NCBI GenBank assembly: GCA_023374045.1
Contig: CM041780.1
Location: 88,935,627-88,999,626 of the forward strand
DNA length: 64,000 bases
Reading direction: 5' to 3'
Source of the DNA: Limonium bicolor
Lineage: Eukaryota; Streptophyta; Magnoliopsida; Caryophyllales; Plumbaginaceae
The notes below the pieces were generated by a model. It saw only the letters and a program-made list of their open reading frames with translations. It ran no database searches and was not told where the DNA came from. Of this stretch, positions 12,827-24,439 are shown piece by piece. Every line of letters begins with the position of its first letter. The first letter of the stretch is position 1. A program made the position numbers and the translations under genes.

Positions 12827-13642
12827 TTGCAGTTTTACAATTTATATAAGTTTTTGAACTTGTTTCAACTCTAAACCTCTACCAATTTATCCCCTAATAT
12901 TCCTACATATAATCTAGCATGTTTTGACCTTGATTAAGCATTTTAAACTAACCTAATACAACCTATATCTTTGTCTGTCAACTTACATGTTTTTACTACT
13001 AAATTTTCCCTCTGTTGTAGTTTCCTTCTTCAACCAATGTAACAGATTTTGCTATTCTTCTTCCCACTAATTAAATGACCCTACAACTAACCTAACTTAG
13101 CTAAACACTTCCCCATACACCATTTCTAACTCTACTAAACTACACCTCTCTCTCTGTTACAAAACAAAGTGAAAAAACTTATTCTCTCCTTCTCTGCAAC
13201 TTCTCTGTTTCTTTCTTTTCAAACAACAACCAAGTCTCTAAATTCTAACCAAATTTTGACAGAGGTTCCCTACATTTCTAAGTGTTCTCACCACATAATT
13301 TTGCACACTCAACATAGCTCACAACCTGCTCAATTTACACATTATTCCACACGACTTCTAACACTTACTGCACACTTAGTATTTACACCAGCATTTTGTT
13401 TATTTATTTTCAAAAGCTTCAAACTACAAATACAATCAGCATTAACCTACTCCATTCCTTTCCTACGGTTACAGTGGTTTAGTCCATTGCTAACACAATA
13501 TACGTATACATACACCAACATTAAAATTGTACAGAGGCTTCTCCTTACCTTGTGTTCTTGATTCTTCCCTTTCTCTCCTTCTCCTTTACAGCTCCTCTTT
13601 CCTTCTTTTTTTTCGATTTATTTAGGCCAAGCTACACCAGGG

Positions 13643-13661
13643 AACACACACACACACACAC

Positions 13662-13694
<33 letters not shown>

Positions 13695-13777
13695 CCCACA
13701 CACACCACCACACCCACACACACACACACACACACACACCCACAACACACACACACAAACACACACCACACCACACC

Positions 13778-13819
<42 letters not shown>

Positions 13820-13930
13820 AACCACACCACCCACACACACACACACACACACCACACACACACACACACACACACCCACCCACACACACACACACAACAC
13901 ACCACACCCACACACACACAACACACCCCA

Positions 13931-14008
<78 letters not shown>

Positions 14009-14025
14009 CACACACACACACCACA

Positions 14026-14100
<75 letters not shown>

Positions 14101-14104
14101 CACA
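13643..14104. repeat. Long imperfect (CA)n array
   Basis: About 460 bases of CA repeat interrupted by CCA, CAA and CCCA variants. The matching place in the left LTR copy (about 990-1030) has only a few GT-rich bases, so the expansion happened in this copy alone. ORFs read from it (His/Thr or Cys/Val runs) are artefacts of the repeat. Confidence 0.97.
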
Positions 14105-15035
14105 ACGTAAAATTTCTACGTAGGTTTTTAAACCCTAACTTATGAGAACTCATTTACATCACTTAGGAAATCTTACCTTGAGTTTCTAATGGAGCTTTGA
14201 GTGGGAAAATGAAAGTGCTTCAGCTACTCTTTGAAATGCCAAAACCGGCTGAGTAATGGAGTAGTTGTGTTTCACGTGAGTTTTGGATTTTGCAAGGGAA
14301 AAGATGAAAAGAGGAGAACTTGGTCTTTTTTCTTACCTTAGAACATGGAGAAGAAGATGGGTCTTCAAATGGTGCTCCTCTAGCTCTGCTCTAAAATGGT
14401 TATACCCTCAAAAATGAAGTTGGAGTTTTTAGATTTTCGAAGGGTGTAGAACGATCTCCTTAACGAGACGAATTCAACGGTATAGTTTTTGTAGCATTTG
14501 GTGGTGATTTGAGGTTTCAAAAATGAGGAGAAAGTGGTCTCTGTGTGTGGGTTCTCAAATCGCCATTAGTGGAATAGAGAGGAAGAAGAAGAGTGCTGGG
14601 CAGAGTAAAAACGTGAGAGAGAGTTTGTGAGGGAGCAGAGAGATTACTTTTTGCTTTTTATTTTGTTTGTCTTTTGTACATAAGAAGAGAGTAAGAGAGT
14701 GTGAGAGAGAGGGCACAAAATCGGCCCACACAACACACGTACACAGATTTACATTTTTCTTTTTCAATAGTGGACACACAAGTTTGGGTTATTTATGTTT
14801 TTACCCCACAACTTCCCGTTTTTGACAGTTTTTACTATTTTCTCGTTTTATTGATTTTATTGGTCCTAGATCTTCATTAATGTTTATTAATGACTATTTA
14901 GTTGACCAAAATTGTTACGAGTCTATTTAACCCGCTTAAAGTCATGTTTTCCCAGTTTCCTCGAAAAACGTGCTTTAAGCTTCTAAATTACTTATTAGCC
15001 TAGTTAATCACTATTTTTAATTACGGGGTATTTCA

Positions 15036-15495
15036 ATCTACCCCCTTAAGAAACTTTGCCCTCAAAGTTGCTCAAGGTTAATAGTTTAATAATTCTACTC
15101 ATTAGGCAAACCAATTGCGATAATGTGTCTTACTACCACCTATGAGGTGTTTACTTCTCCCACATTACAAGCACACAATTCAAGCACCATACACAATTCA
15201 CATACACAATCCACATTTCCATACCCATCATGTCCACATTACACAATACACTACTGCAATTCACAATACACATTACATCAATACATTACACATTGTACAT
15301 ACACATCCATACACTACACATTACACATACATACATTCACATACCAAATACACTTCGCACTACATGTGCCATCAAAATATATAACAATACCTACACACTA
15401 TGCAATGCTCACCCGAAGCAATGCAAAAGCAAAAAGGCTCTACCCCCCTTAAAAGGGGTACGCCCCGTACCCGTGTCTACTAAATACTAGTTTAT
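15036..15495 (-). other. Gypsy 3' untranslated region and polypurine tract
   Basis: This lies between the stop codon of the polyprotein remnant (15496-15498) and the LTR start. The polypurine tract is at 15036-15049 on the minus strand. The stretch at 15170-15400 is rich in CATACA-like triplets and has no coding potential. Confidence 0.65.
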
Positions 15496-15692
15496 CTAGT
15501 CTATGAATAACTGTGGGTACTTCGCCTTCATGGCGTCTTCTAACTCCCATGTCGCTTCTTCGACATCGTGGTTTGACCATAGGACCTTCACCATTCGTAT
15601 AGACTTATGGCGAGTGTGTCTGGTCTTCCTAACAAGGATTCTCACCGGGGTTTCGACATATCTCATAGTCGGCTCAATGGATAGTCTCTCGG
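15496..15692 (-). pseudogene. C-terminal remnant of gypsy polyprotein (integrase tail / chromodomain-like)
   Basis: The minus strand encodes about 65 residues ending in a TAG stop at 15496-15498. Recognisable pieces are ETPVRILVRKTR, VKVLWSNHDVEEATWE and MKAKYPQLF. These are the hallmark end of Tekay/Del-type integrases, where a W-x-x-H-x-x-x-E-A-T-W-E stretch forms the chromodomain-like tail thought to guide insertion into chromatin. Everything upstream (gag, protease, RT, RNase H, integrase core) is missing; the frame breaks at the scar at 15691-15711. It supports the polypurine tract and LTR orientation beside it. Confidence 0.8.
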
Positions 15693-15754
15693 ATTCTCAC
15701 CGGGTTTCGACTTATTAGCCTAGTTAATCACTATTTTTAATTACGGGGTATTTC
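15691..15754. other. Deletion scar: templated filler plus LTR tip
   Basis: 15691-15711 repeats 15636-15657 (GGATTCTCACCGGG...TTTCGAC) with one G fewer. 15711-15754 then repeats the LTR terminus (as at 14991-15034). The LTR tip lacks its last base and abuts a poly-T run. It looks like end joining with copied filler that fused the polyprotein tail to the tip of the element's other LTR. Confidence 0.7.
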
Positions 15755-15988
15755 TTTTTTTTTGAAATGATGAATATATATAAATTGTAAAAGAAACCAG
15801 AAGTGTTAGATACATAGATGCCCTATATATCTGATAACTAAAGAGGGGGCATCACATCTTGGGAAGATGGATATACAATAGCATCCCTAGTGATGAGCAA
15901 AAACAACATAGAGCTAGCAACAATACATCTTAATTTGAAAGCCCCTTAGGGTGTAAAAACAAGATAAGGTTTACAGCAAACAGATCTT

Positions 15989-18900
15989 TTAGGAGCAGAG
16001 GACCCTATCAAGCCAACATGAGTCTGTGGTGGAATTCCCCATTTTTGTCCAAATGATGGCTTTGATGGCAGCTTTGATGTCCAAAATAATGATAGCGCAG
16101 TCCTTAGTTTGGCTGGTCATGGCACGCTTGCATCTTTCAATCCAGATATGGTAAACAACATTAGCAACCGCCGCTTTTTTGACGAGGTCAATGGGCCGGT
16201 GTCTCTTACAGTAACGGTTGATCCAGGATGAGCAGCTGCGGAGGCTTCTTCGATTAGTGGGGATCCCTAACCAGTCACAGATGGTCCACCAAATCCTGTT
16301 AGAGTACCTGCAATGAAAAAAAAGATGGTTGCTTGTCTCTTGAGCACGCTCACAGAGCCAGCATCGGTTAGCAAGGCATATGCCCCACGATTGGAGTTTA
16401 TCACAAGTTTTAAGTCTATTTTTCAGAGTAATCCACAAGATGAATTTGGCTTTGGGGATGGACCAAGTATTCCAGTAAACATTGTACCAGGGGAAGGGCC
16501 GGGAAGGGGTTGAGACATCATGATAGAACAAGCTGACCCTAGGATGCGAGGGGTAGGAGCTGAAAAGAGAAAAAGCATCATCGGGCGACCCACATTGAGC
16601 TATCCACCAGTCCCTAGCATGGAGGATAGCTTTCCAAGTCCAAGGGTCGTTGCCTTTGGAAGAGGTTGACCAGAAACTAAGGTTAGTCAAGAAGTTATTG
16701 TGGATCCATTGAATCCACAGGCGCTCCGGGTCATGGGTTATGGCGGATATAGTCTTAAGTATGAAGCACATATTCCATTTATGGATGTCTTTAATTCCAA
16801 GACCGCCATTTTTCTTTGTGTTTGTGACAGAGCTCCAAGCTACAAGAGGGGTAGAGTTTTTGTCTGCCTCTCCAGACCAAAGGTATGAGCGGAAGCAGTT
16901 GGTAATTCTTTTGATAACGTTTTTGGGAATGGAGATGCAAGAGGCCCAGAAACCCACAATACCAAAGAGGGTACTTTGGATTAGTGAGAGGCGGCCCGCG
17001 AAGGAGAGCGATTTACTTCCCCATGATGTGATTGTTTTATGGATACTATCCAACAGAGGATTGAAGTCAGTAGCTTTAGGTTTCCTGGCAGTGATAGGAA
17101 TGCCTAGATAGCGAAAGGGGAAGGTCCCCTGGTTAAAGCCCGTAAGTTGGCTGATTGAGTTAGCTTGGGCCGGGCTCACTCCCCCAAGGAATAAGTCAGA
17201 TTTAGAAGGGTTGAGCATAAGGCCAGATGCATCAGAGAAGCGGTTGACTTGATTAAGCATCCAGGAGATGGAAGTATTGTCCCCCCTACAGAATAAGAGA
17301 GCATCATCCGCAAAAAGGAGGTGAGTAATCCGGAGGGGTCTGCATGAGGGATGGTAATGAAAACCAGGAGTACCATGAAGCTGGTCGAGGAGCCTAGAGA
17401 GCATATCCATAACAAGCGTGAAAATATAGGGAGACAGGGGGTCTCCTTGGCGCAACCCTCGCTCCCCTTTGAAGGAGACAGAGGGGGAGCCATTGATGTT
17501 GATCGCGAATGAGGTGGTAGTGACACATTGCATAATCGAGTTACTAAACTCCATGGGGAAGTTGAGGAAGGATAGGGTGTCCTGGAGGAATTTCCAGTCC
17601 ACAGTGTCAAATGCTTTCCTAATGTCCATCTTCATCATGCAACGAGGGGAGATATTAGCTCTTTGGTAGTTTTTCATAAGGCAAGAGCAAAGTTGGATGT
17701 TATCTGAGATCGAGCGGCCTTTAATGAAAGCTCCTTGACTAGGATTCACAATTGAGGGGAGGACACTCTTGAGCCTATCGGCAAGAATTTTGCTAATGAT
17801 TTTGTAAAGAGTATTGCAGCATGAGATAGGCCTGTAGTCCCCCGGGGAAGAGGCATTATCTGATTTTGGGATGAGAGTGATGAGGGTGGAATTAATCTGT
17901 TTGAGCAGTCTACCGCTGTGGAAAAAGCTTTTAATAGCATCGCAAACGTCCTCACCTATAAGGGCCCAAGCAGCTTTGAAAAATTTGGCCGTGTAACCAT
18001 CAGGGCCCGGGGCTTTATCATCACCTATTGAGAAAAGGGCTGATTTGACTTCGTCGTTCTGGACGGTCCTGATTAGGAGGGGCCAAGAGGCAGTATCAAG
18101 CGTTCTAACATTATTCAGGTTAAGATCCGCTAGGGAGTGAAGCAGGGTAGCTCGCGAGCCAAGAGACTGTCGAAAGTGGGCGACCAAACAGTTCTCAATG
18201 TCTATAGGGGTTTTGAGGACGTCACCCAGATCATTGGTAATCGACGCAATGTGGTTTTTATTCCTTCTTGCTTTAATGGCTCTATGGAAATATGAAGTAT
18301 TGGAGTCCGCCAGCTTAAGCCAGCGGGATTTCGAGAGCTGGCGAAGGAACAAAAGCTCATAGGAATCCCTAAGTAGCAGCTTGTGCCTCAGGGCTTTTTC
18401 TTGGGAGATTAGAGACATGTTCCAAGGATCATGATCTAGACTTATTTGGACCTCGCTGAGTTCATCTCTAATATTCTGGCCCCTGTCCCCTAGGGTCCCA
18501 AATTCCGTTTTGTGGAGGGACGAGAGCCCCAACCTTAGATGGCGAAGTTTTTGAACGATTGAGAAGAGACGACTACCTTCAATGGGTGTGTTCCACGCCT
18601 CCTGAACGAGAGGGAGAAACGAGGGGTCTCTAGTCCAGAAGTTGAGGAATTTAAAAGACCTTCTACGGGGGGCTGGGGCGGGAAGGGAACTAATCATAGG
18701 GCTATGATCCGAGACTAGAGGAGGGAGAAAAGAAGCAAAGCTGGTAGGATATGCCAGGATCCATTCCTCGTTAACTAAGACTCGATCAATTTTCCCATGA
18801 ATCCTGCTGTGGTCAAATTGGTTGTTCCACCACGTAAAGAACCTACCATAGAAGCGAAGGTCCTGTAACTGAGCCCTGGATACACAGTCAGCAAAGTCAT

Positions 18901-19381
18901 GATAGTCTCTTGGCTGGGGGTTACGATTACTCAGCCTGTCTTGAGCATAAAGGATGCTATTGAAATCCCCGGCTACAACCCATGGGCCTAGATTGCCCTG
19001 ACTGAGGTTGATGATGTCCTCCCACAGATGGGTCCTTAGGGAGGGGATATTCCTAGCATAGACGAACGAAATCGTAAAATCAAGGGAGCCCGGGATAGAG
19101 GCCTTGCAAGAGAGGATTTGGTCAGTGCAGTGGATGGGGGTGAGAGAAATGAGAGAGGGGTTAAAGAGAACCCAGATGTGACCGCTGTGGTTTGTCCCGT
19201 AGTTGTGGACAAAGCTCCACGCAGGGAAGAAATGAGATATTAGAGCTTGGTGATTATTAAACGAAACATGGGTTTCAAGAAGGCCAAACGCACAAAGGTT
19301 ATTGCTAGCCACAAATTTTTGGATTTCAAGGAGCTTGGGGCGGTCGTTGCAGCCCCTAACATTCCAAATTGCAATATTCAT
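15989..19381 (-). CDS. LINE ORF2: endonuclease, reverse transcriptase, zf-RVT
   Basis: One open frame of 1130 codons. An exonuclease-endonuclease-phosphatase domain spans about residues 1-230, with WNVRG at the start, LLETH near 35, GDFNSI near 138 and SDHSP near 225. A non-LTR reverse transcriptase spans about 440-720, with APGPDG, GRSISDN, KMDIRKAFD, GLRQGDPLSP and the catalytic FADD near residue 690. A plant zf-RVT region follows near 980-1060 (W...C..C...H...C). The protein nicks target DNA and copies the LINE RNA there. No stop or frameshift is seen, so the frame may still be functional although the partner ORF1 is broken. The ATG at 19379-19381 overlaps the ORF1 stop. Confidence 0.92.
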   Translation of the reverse strand: MNIAIWNVRGCNDRPKLLEIQKFVASNNLCAFGLLETHVSFNNHQALISHFFPAWSFVHNYGTNHSGHIWVLFNPSLISLTPIHCTDQILSCKASIPGSLDFTISFVYARNIPSLRTHLWEDIINLSQGNLGPWVVAGDFNSILYAQDRLSNRNPQPRDYHDFADCVSRAQLQDLRFYGRFFTWWNNQFDHSRIHGKIDRVLVNEEWILAYPTSFASFLPPLVSDHSPMISSLPAPAPRRRSFKFLNFWTRDPSFLPLVQEAWNTPIEGSRLFSIVQKLRHLRLGLSSLHKTEFGTLGDRGQNIRDELSEVQISLDHDPWNMSLISQEKALRHKLLLRDSYELLFLRQLSKSRWLKLADSNTSYFHRAIKARRNKNHIASITNDLGDVLKTPIDIENCLVAHFRQSLGSRATLLHSLADLNLNNVRTLDTASWPLLIRTVQNDEVKSALFSIGDDKAPGPDGYTAKFFKAAWALIGEDVCDAIKSFFHSGRLLKQINSTLITLIPKSDNASSPGDYRPISCCNTLYKIISKILADRLKSVLPSIVNPSQGAFIKGRSISDNIQLCSCLMKNYQRANISPRCMMKMDIRKAFDTVDWKFLQDTLSFLNFPMEFSNSIMQCVTTTSFAININGSPSVSFKGERGLRQGDPLSPYIFTLVMDMLSRLLDQLHGTPGFHYHPSCRPLRITHLLFADDALLFCRGDNTSISWMLNQVNRFSDASGLMLNPSKSDLFLGGVSPAQANSISQLTGFNQGTFPFRYLGIPITARKPKATDFNPLLDSIHKTITSWGSKSLSFAGRLSLIQSTLFGIVGFWASCISIPKNVIKRITNCFRSYLWSGEADKNSTPLVAWSSVTNTKKNGGLGIKDIHKWNMCFILKTISAITHDPERLWIQWIHNNFLTNLSFWSTSSKGNDPWTWKAILHARDWWIAQCGSPDDAFSLFSSYPSHPRVSLFYHDVSTPSRPFPWYNVYWNTWSIPKAKFILWITLKNRLKTCDKLQSWGICLANRCWLCERAQETSNHLFFHCRYSNRIWWTICDWLGIPTNRRSLRSCSSWINRYCKRHRPIDLVKKAAVANVVYHIWIERCKRAMTSQTKDCAIIILDIKAAIKAIIWTKMGNSTTDSCWLDRVLCS

Positions 19382-21391
19382 AGATCAAAGGAGGGGGAGG
19401 GGTGGGGGCCGAGGGGAGCAGTGCCCGTATCAAATACACCAAAGGAGTTAGCGAGCTGGAGCGAAAGATCCTCCGTGATTAACTTGGGAGCCTTAGAATT
19501 AGGATTCCTTCCATTAGGGGGGACTACCTGCCAAGCGTCTGTGGAGATGGGAAGCATGAGCTGGAGGGAGGGAGACATCTGTATACTAGGGGTAGAAGAA
19601 AGGCTCGCAGCATCCGAAAGACCGGGGCCAAGCCTAGGGGAGTTCTGGGCTATTGGGAGCTGAGGGGGTAACTCTGGGGGGAGGCCGCCAGGCTGAGCGA
19701 TGCCCGACTTCGCTAGGGGGAGCTGAGCTAGGATGGGCTGGGATATCAGCTTGAGAGCTGAACCGGAGGAAAGGTCGACTTAGGGATGGGAGCGTGCCCA
19801 GATCGTGAGGATCCAGGCCGGGTGATACTCGGACAGCGAGCTGAGGAGTGCCCGAGAAGGTTGCAAGAAGAGCATGTAATGGGCTCCCATTCATAGATCA
19901 CCTGCTGGGTCAGGGAACCGCTCGGGGCGAATCTCGATTTCTCTGACTAGATCGATATTAAAGTCCACTTCGACAAGAACTCTAGCAAAAGAGATTCGAG
20001 ATTTGGAGGCTGTAGATTGATCGGTATGGAGGGGAGAGCCTACTTTGGAGCAGATCTTTCTAAGGCTAGATTGAGACCACAGACTAGTGTGGAGACCTGG
20101 GAGCCTGATCCAAACGGGAATGCGGTTAAGGTCTTTTGGATTGAAGGAGAAATCTGGGGACCACTTTTTGAGCACCAGAGGAGAAGAATAAAGAAGCCAG
20201 GGGCCTTTGTCAAGCACTTGCTGAAGATCGTCCTCTTTATCGAATTTGAATATGAACCATCCTTCGTCATGGAGGAGAATCTGAGGGGTAGCTACAAAGC
20301 TCCAGGCTCTTTTAACAAACTCTTTGGCAATGTGAAAACTAAATTTTTTTCCCCATATATGACCGACTAGAGCATGTTTCCAGTAGTCAATTTCAGGTAA
20401 CAGATCATCCTCCTCAATGGAGACATAAGGGCTATCGGAATCTATGATTTCATTATTATCTAAACGCAACGACATTCCACAATTTGACTTTTGTTTGGCC
20501 AGTAACATATCAAGAAATGAAGGGCTAGGATTGGTACCTGTCACACTGGTGTGTTTTGCCTTACTTGGGACGTTTGGTCGGGGAGTTCTTTTTGCCATCG
20601 CGATCTGGTGACCAGCAGGTCCTGGGGCCTTGGGCAGAGGGGGGAATTCTTTCTGCACAGCCCGTTCGGAGTAGTCTGGCTGATTGAGGTACTCTTGTAG
20701 AGCTAAATCAGCTTGAGGACCTGAGAGGTCAACGAACAAGTCTAGGGCCGGAGCCAGGGAGGGCTGCCCATTTGGGACAATTTGGACACTGCCGTTAGGA
20801 TGAAATAATATTTGTGAGTCGTTTGGTTGTTCTGCAGATCGGTCCACAGGGTGGTCCTCCCTTGCAGCACTACTAGAAATTCCACCATCAGAGACCCCAT
20901 TTGGAAGCAGAGCAGGAACCACTTCCTTCTCGGCCCGATCCCCATATGGGTCCTCACCAGAATCAGTTGACTGGTTGGATTCAGTCAATTCCAAAATTTG
21001 GTCCCCAGCAGTGGTAACCGGTTGGGACAAAACGTGCAGCAGGGAGTTAGGATGAACCTCCAGGGAGACACTGTTGTGCGCAGATCCACCATCCTCCAGA
21101 CTGTCGTTGCCGATGCCAACTGCCAAATCGGGAAATACAGACACGGGCACCAGAGGGGGGAGACACATCAGCACCATTCTCAGGCAAAATTTGAGGGTTG
21201 CTACCACCAACTGAGGCAGAGGCGAGCAGAGGCGCTGGCGCATCGTCTTCAGTCGCGGAAGAAGGAGTCGCCTCCACACCGGGAACCAGCGGCGCGGACA
21301 GAGCTTCGGAGGCCGGAGAGGGAGGCGGAGTACCGGCTCTGGGCGGGGAGACCACCGGGGTGGCCCGCGTCGTTGGCCTTTTGCGACCCAT
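19378..21391 (-). pseudogene. LINE ORF1 (DUF4283 and CCHC zinc knuckle), frameshifted
   Basis: The likely start is the ATG at 21391 (MGRKRP...), followed by a Pro/Ser/Ala-rich N-terminus. The frame shifts near 21130. A DUF4283 RNA-binding domain then reads openly at about 19910-20400 (YWKHALVGHIWG, PVWIRLPGL). A second shift near 19905 moves the zinc knuckle (C-x2-C-x4-H-x4-C, CSSCNLLGHSSARC, about 19832-19873) out of frame. A third shift near 19755 returns to the DUF4283 frame, which ends TGA at 19378-19380. Plant LINE ORF1 proteins package the RNA. Three shifts make this copy non-coding as read, unless some are sequencing errors. Confidence 0.8.
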
Positions 21392-21600
21392 CGGGGGCTA
21401 ACCAGAAGGAGGCAAGCTTAAATTTGGGGCCTTGCCATAGGGGAGGCGGGGGTTACCGGCAGAGGAGGAGTGGTTACCGGCGACCAGAAGAGCGACGCCG
21501 ACGCCTTGGAGGAAGGAGGACGATGAGCCAGAGGGGGAATGGGAATCGCAGCGCGTGGGCGCGTTCAGTTCCTAACGGGCAGAAGTTACAAGCACCTTAA

Positions 21601-22067
21601 GTCAAGGTTTCTTGATTCGGAACGCTCCGGACAAATCGTCTTCTTAATCTCCAAAACGCAGTGAATCCCAAAAGAGTGTTTCCTTTAAATTGGCCGATTC
21701 TGAGATCGACTAGCTAGCCGAGATTTAAAACCGACCACTTAGAATAAGAGGAGCCCTATGGTTTTGTTCTTTTTAGTTTTCTTTGCTTTGAAGTTTGTTT
21801 CCAGTCCTTTGGATTTGTACCCATTTTGGCGAGAAAGGTTGGATTGAATCTCGGTATTATCTTTAGCTAGATTTCAGGCAATTATCAGAAAAACAAAAGT
21901 TGCAACACGAAGAAGTCATCATCTAAATTATTATTGTCTCTGGTGTTATTATTGAACGAGTTGTTAAAGCTAGCATCAGTAGTCAACTTTTGTTATTAAT
22001 TAATGTAAGGAAAGCATATATATAATGCTAGGCGGTTCCTATATATCTTCCTGATCATACGGTAGAG
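21601..22067. other. Spacer between LINE 5' end and the spermidine synthase-like gene
   Basis: No ORF or repeat is recognised here. The part near 22000-22067 should be the 3' UTR of the minus-strand gene. ATTAATTAATAACA on the minus strand near 22000 could serve as a weak poly(A) signal. Confidence 0.5.
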
Positions 22068-23840
<1,773 letters not shown>

Positions 23841-23939
23841 TTCTTAATTGTATACCGTTTTCCCTCCCTCCCTGTTGTTACCCTTACCAGAGAATTTAGC
23901 ACTAGTTTCAGTACAGCTGCATGAAAGGGTACCTCTTAT

Positions 23940-23947
23940 CTTATATA
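23940..23947 (-). promoter_or_regulatory. TATA box of the spermidine synthase-like gene
   Basis: The minus strand reads TATATAAG about 100 bases before the ATG at 23840, a normal spacing for a plant gene with a 70-base leader. Transcription would start near 23910. The leader contains GGGAGGGAGGG close to the start codon. Confidence 0.6.
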
Positions 23948-23963
23948 CATGCATCTGCATTGT

Positions 23964-24010
23964 ATAGGTTGGATTAGGTTAGGTTAGGGTAGGCTAGGCT
24001 AGGATAGGTG
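23964..24010. repeat. Degenerate GGTTAGG-type short repeat
   Basis: Repeated TTAGGTTAGGG, TAGGCTAGGC and TAGGATAGG units lie just upstream of the TATA box. They resemble, but are not, the plant telomere repeat TTTAGGG. Confidence 0.6.
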
Positions 24011-24439
24011 GACCATGGTAGATGTGGCAAGAACTGTGTGATTCGCGCTTATGCATGGAAACTTCAGCAAACAAAAAGATGTTCGGTCCATGCATGAAAT
24101 TTGACTTTTGTGATTCAACAACAAACAAAATCTACATCAAAGTGTTTGATTGAATTGTTCGATTCCTAGCGCAAAACCCATTTTCAGTGCCTTTCCAACG
24201 AAGCCTCCATTGCAAAGTTACTAAAATAGACTAGCTAAATTAATAAACCATATATATAGTTGAGTTTAATTAAGGTTTCATAAAGTCTTAATCAAGTATA
24301 TGAAGAAACAATTAACTTGAAATGAGAAGTTTATAGAAAACTGATCTTTTATTATAACAGAGAGTTTGAAAAAAATATCTCTGATCATGTCTGGTACATA
24401 TGTAAAGTGCCTATTTATATCAATCTTTTTTAGATAATT
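24011..24439. other. Upstream region of the spermidine synthase-like gene
   Basis: AT-rich, without an ORF or a recognised repeat. It is probably the distal promoter, ending at the LINE remnant. Confidence 0.4.

Larger units (their letters stand above)
10863..15035 (-). mobile_element. Ty3/gypsy (Tekay-like) 3' LTR, right copy of the inverted pair
   Basis: On the minus strand it runs from TGAAATACCCCG (15035) to GGGGTGTTACA (10863). The flanking minus-strand sequence TTAAGGGGGTAGAT (15036-15049) is a polypurine tract placed exactly where a 3' LTR should begin, so this is a 3' LTR on the minus strand. It matches 3-3804 in inverted orientation and is about 370 bp longer, mainly because of a CA-rich array at 13643-14104. 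It carries the same five-unit hairpin array. The element's body lies to the right but is mostly deleted. Confidence 0.85.
15755..21600 (-). mobile_element. L1-type LINE retrotransposon, nearly full length
   Basis: A minus-strand non-LTR element with a short poly(A) tail (T run at 15755-15763), a 3' UTR, a long ORF2 with endonuclease and reverse transcriptase, and an ORF1 upstream that overlaps it by four bases. The 5' end near 21600 is estimated from where coding sequence and GC content drop. I found no matching target duplication between the two ends, so the 5' limit is uncertain. It sits directly against the truncated gypsy LTR tip at 15754. Confidence 0.85.

Noticed and set aside
13552..14153. 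Long ORFs of His/Thr or Cys/Val on both strands
   Set aside because: They are translations of a CA repeat.
17176..17955. ORFs in other frames over the LINE reverse transcriptase
   Set aside because: They overlap the intact ORF2 and have no domain of their own.
15740..21650. A target site duplication for the LINE
   Set aside because: The sequence beside the poly(A) tail (TACGGGGTATTTC) is not repeated near 21600; the 5' end may be deleted or misjudged.
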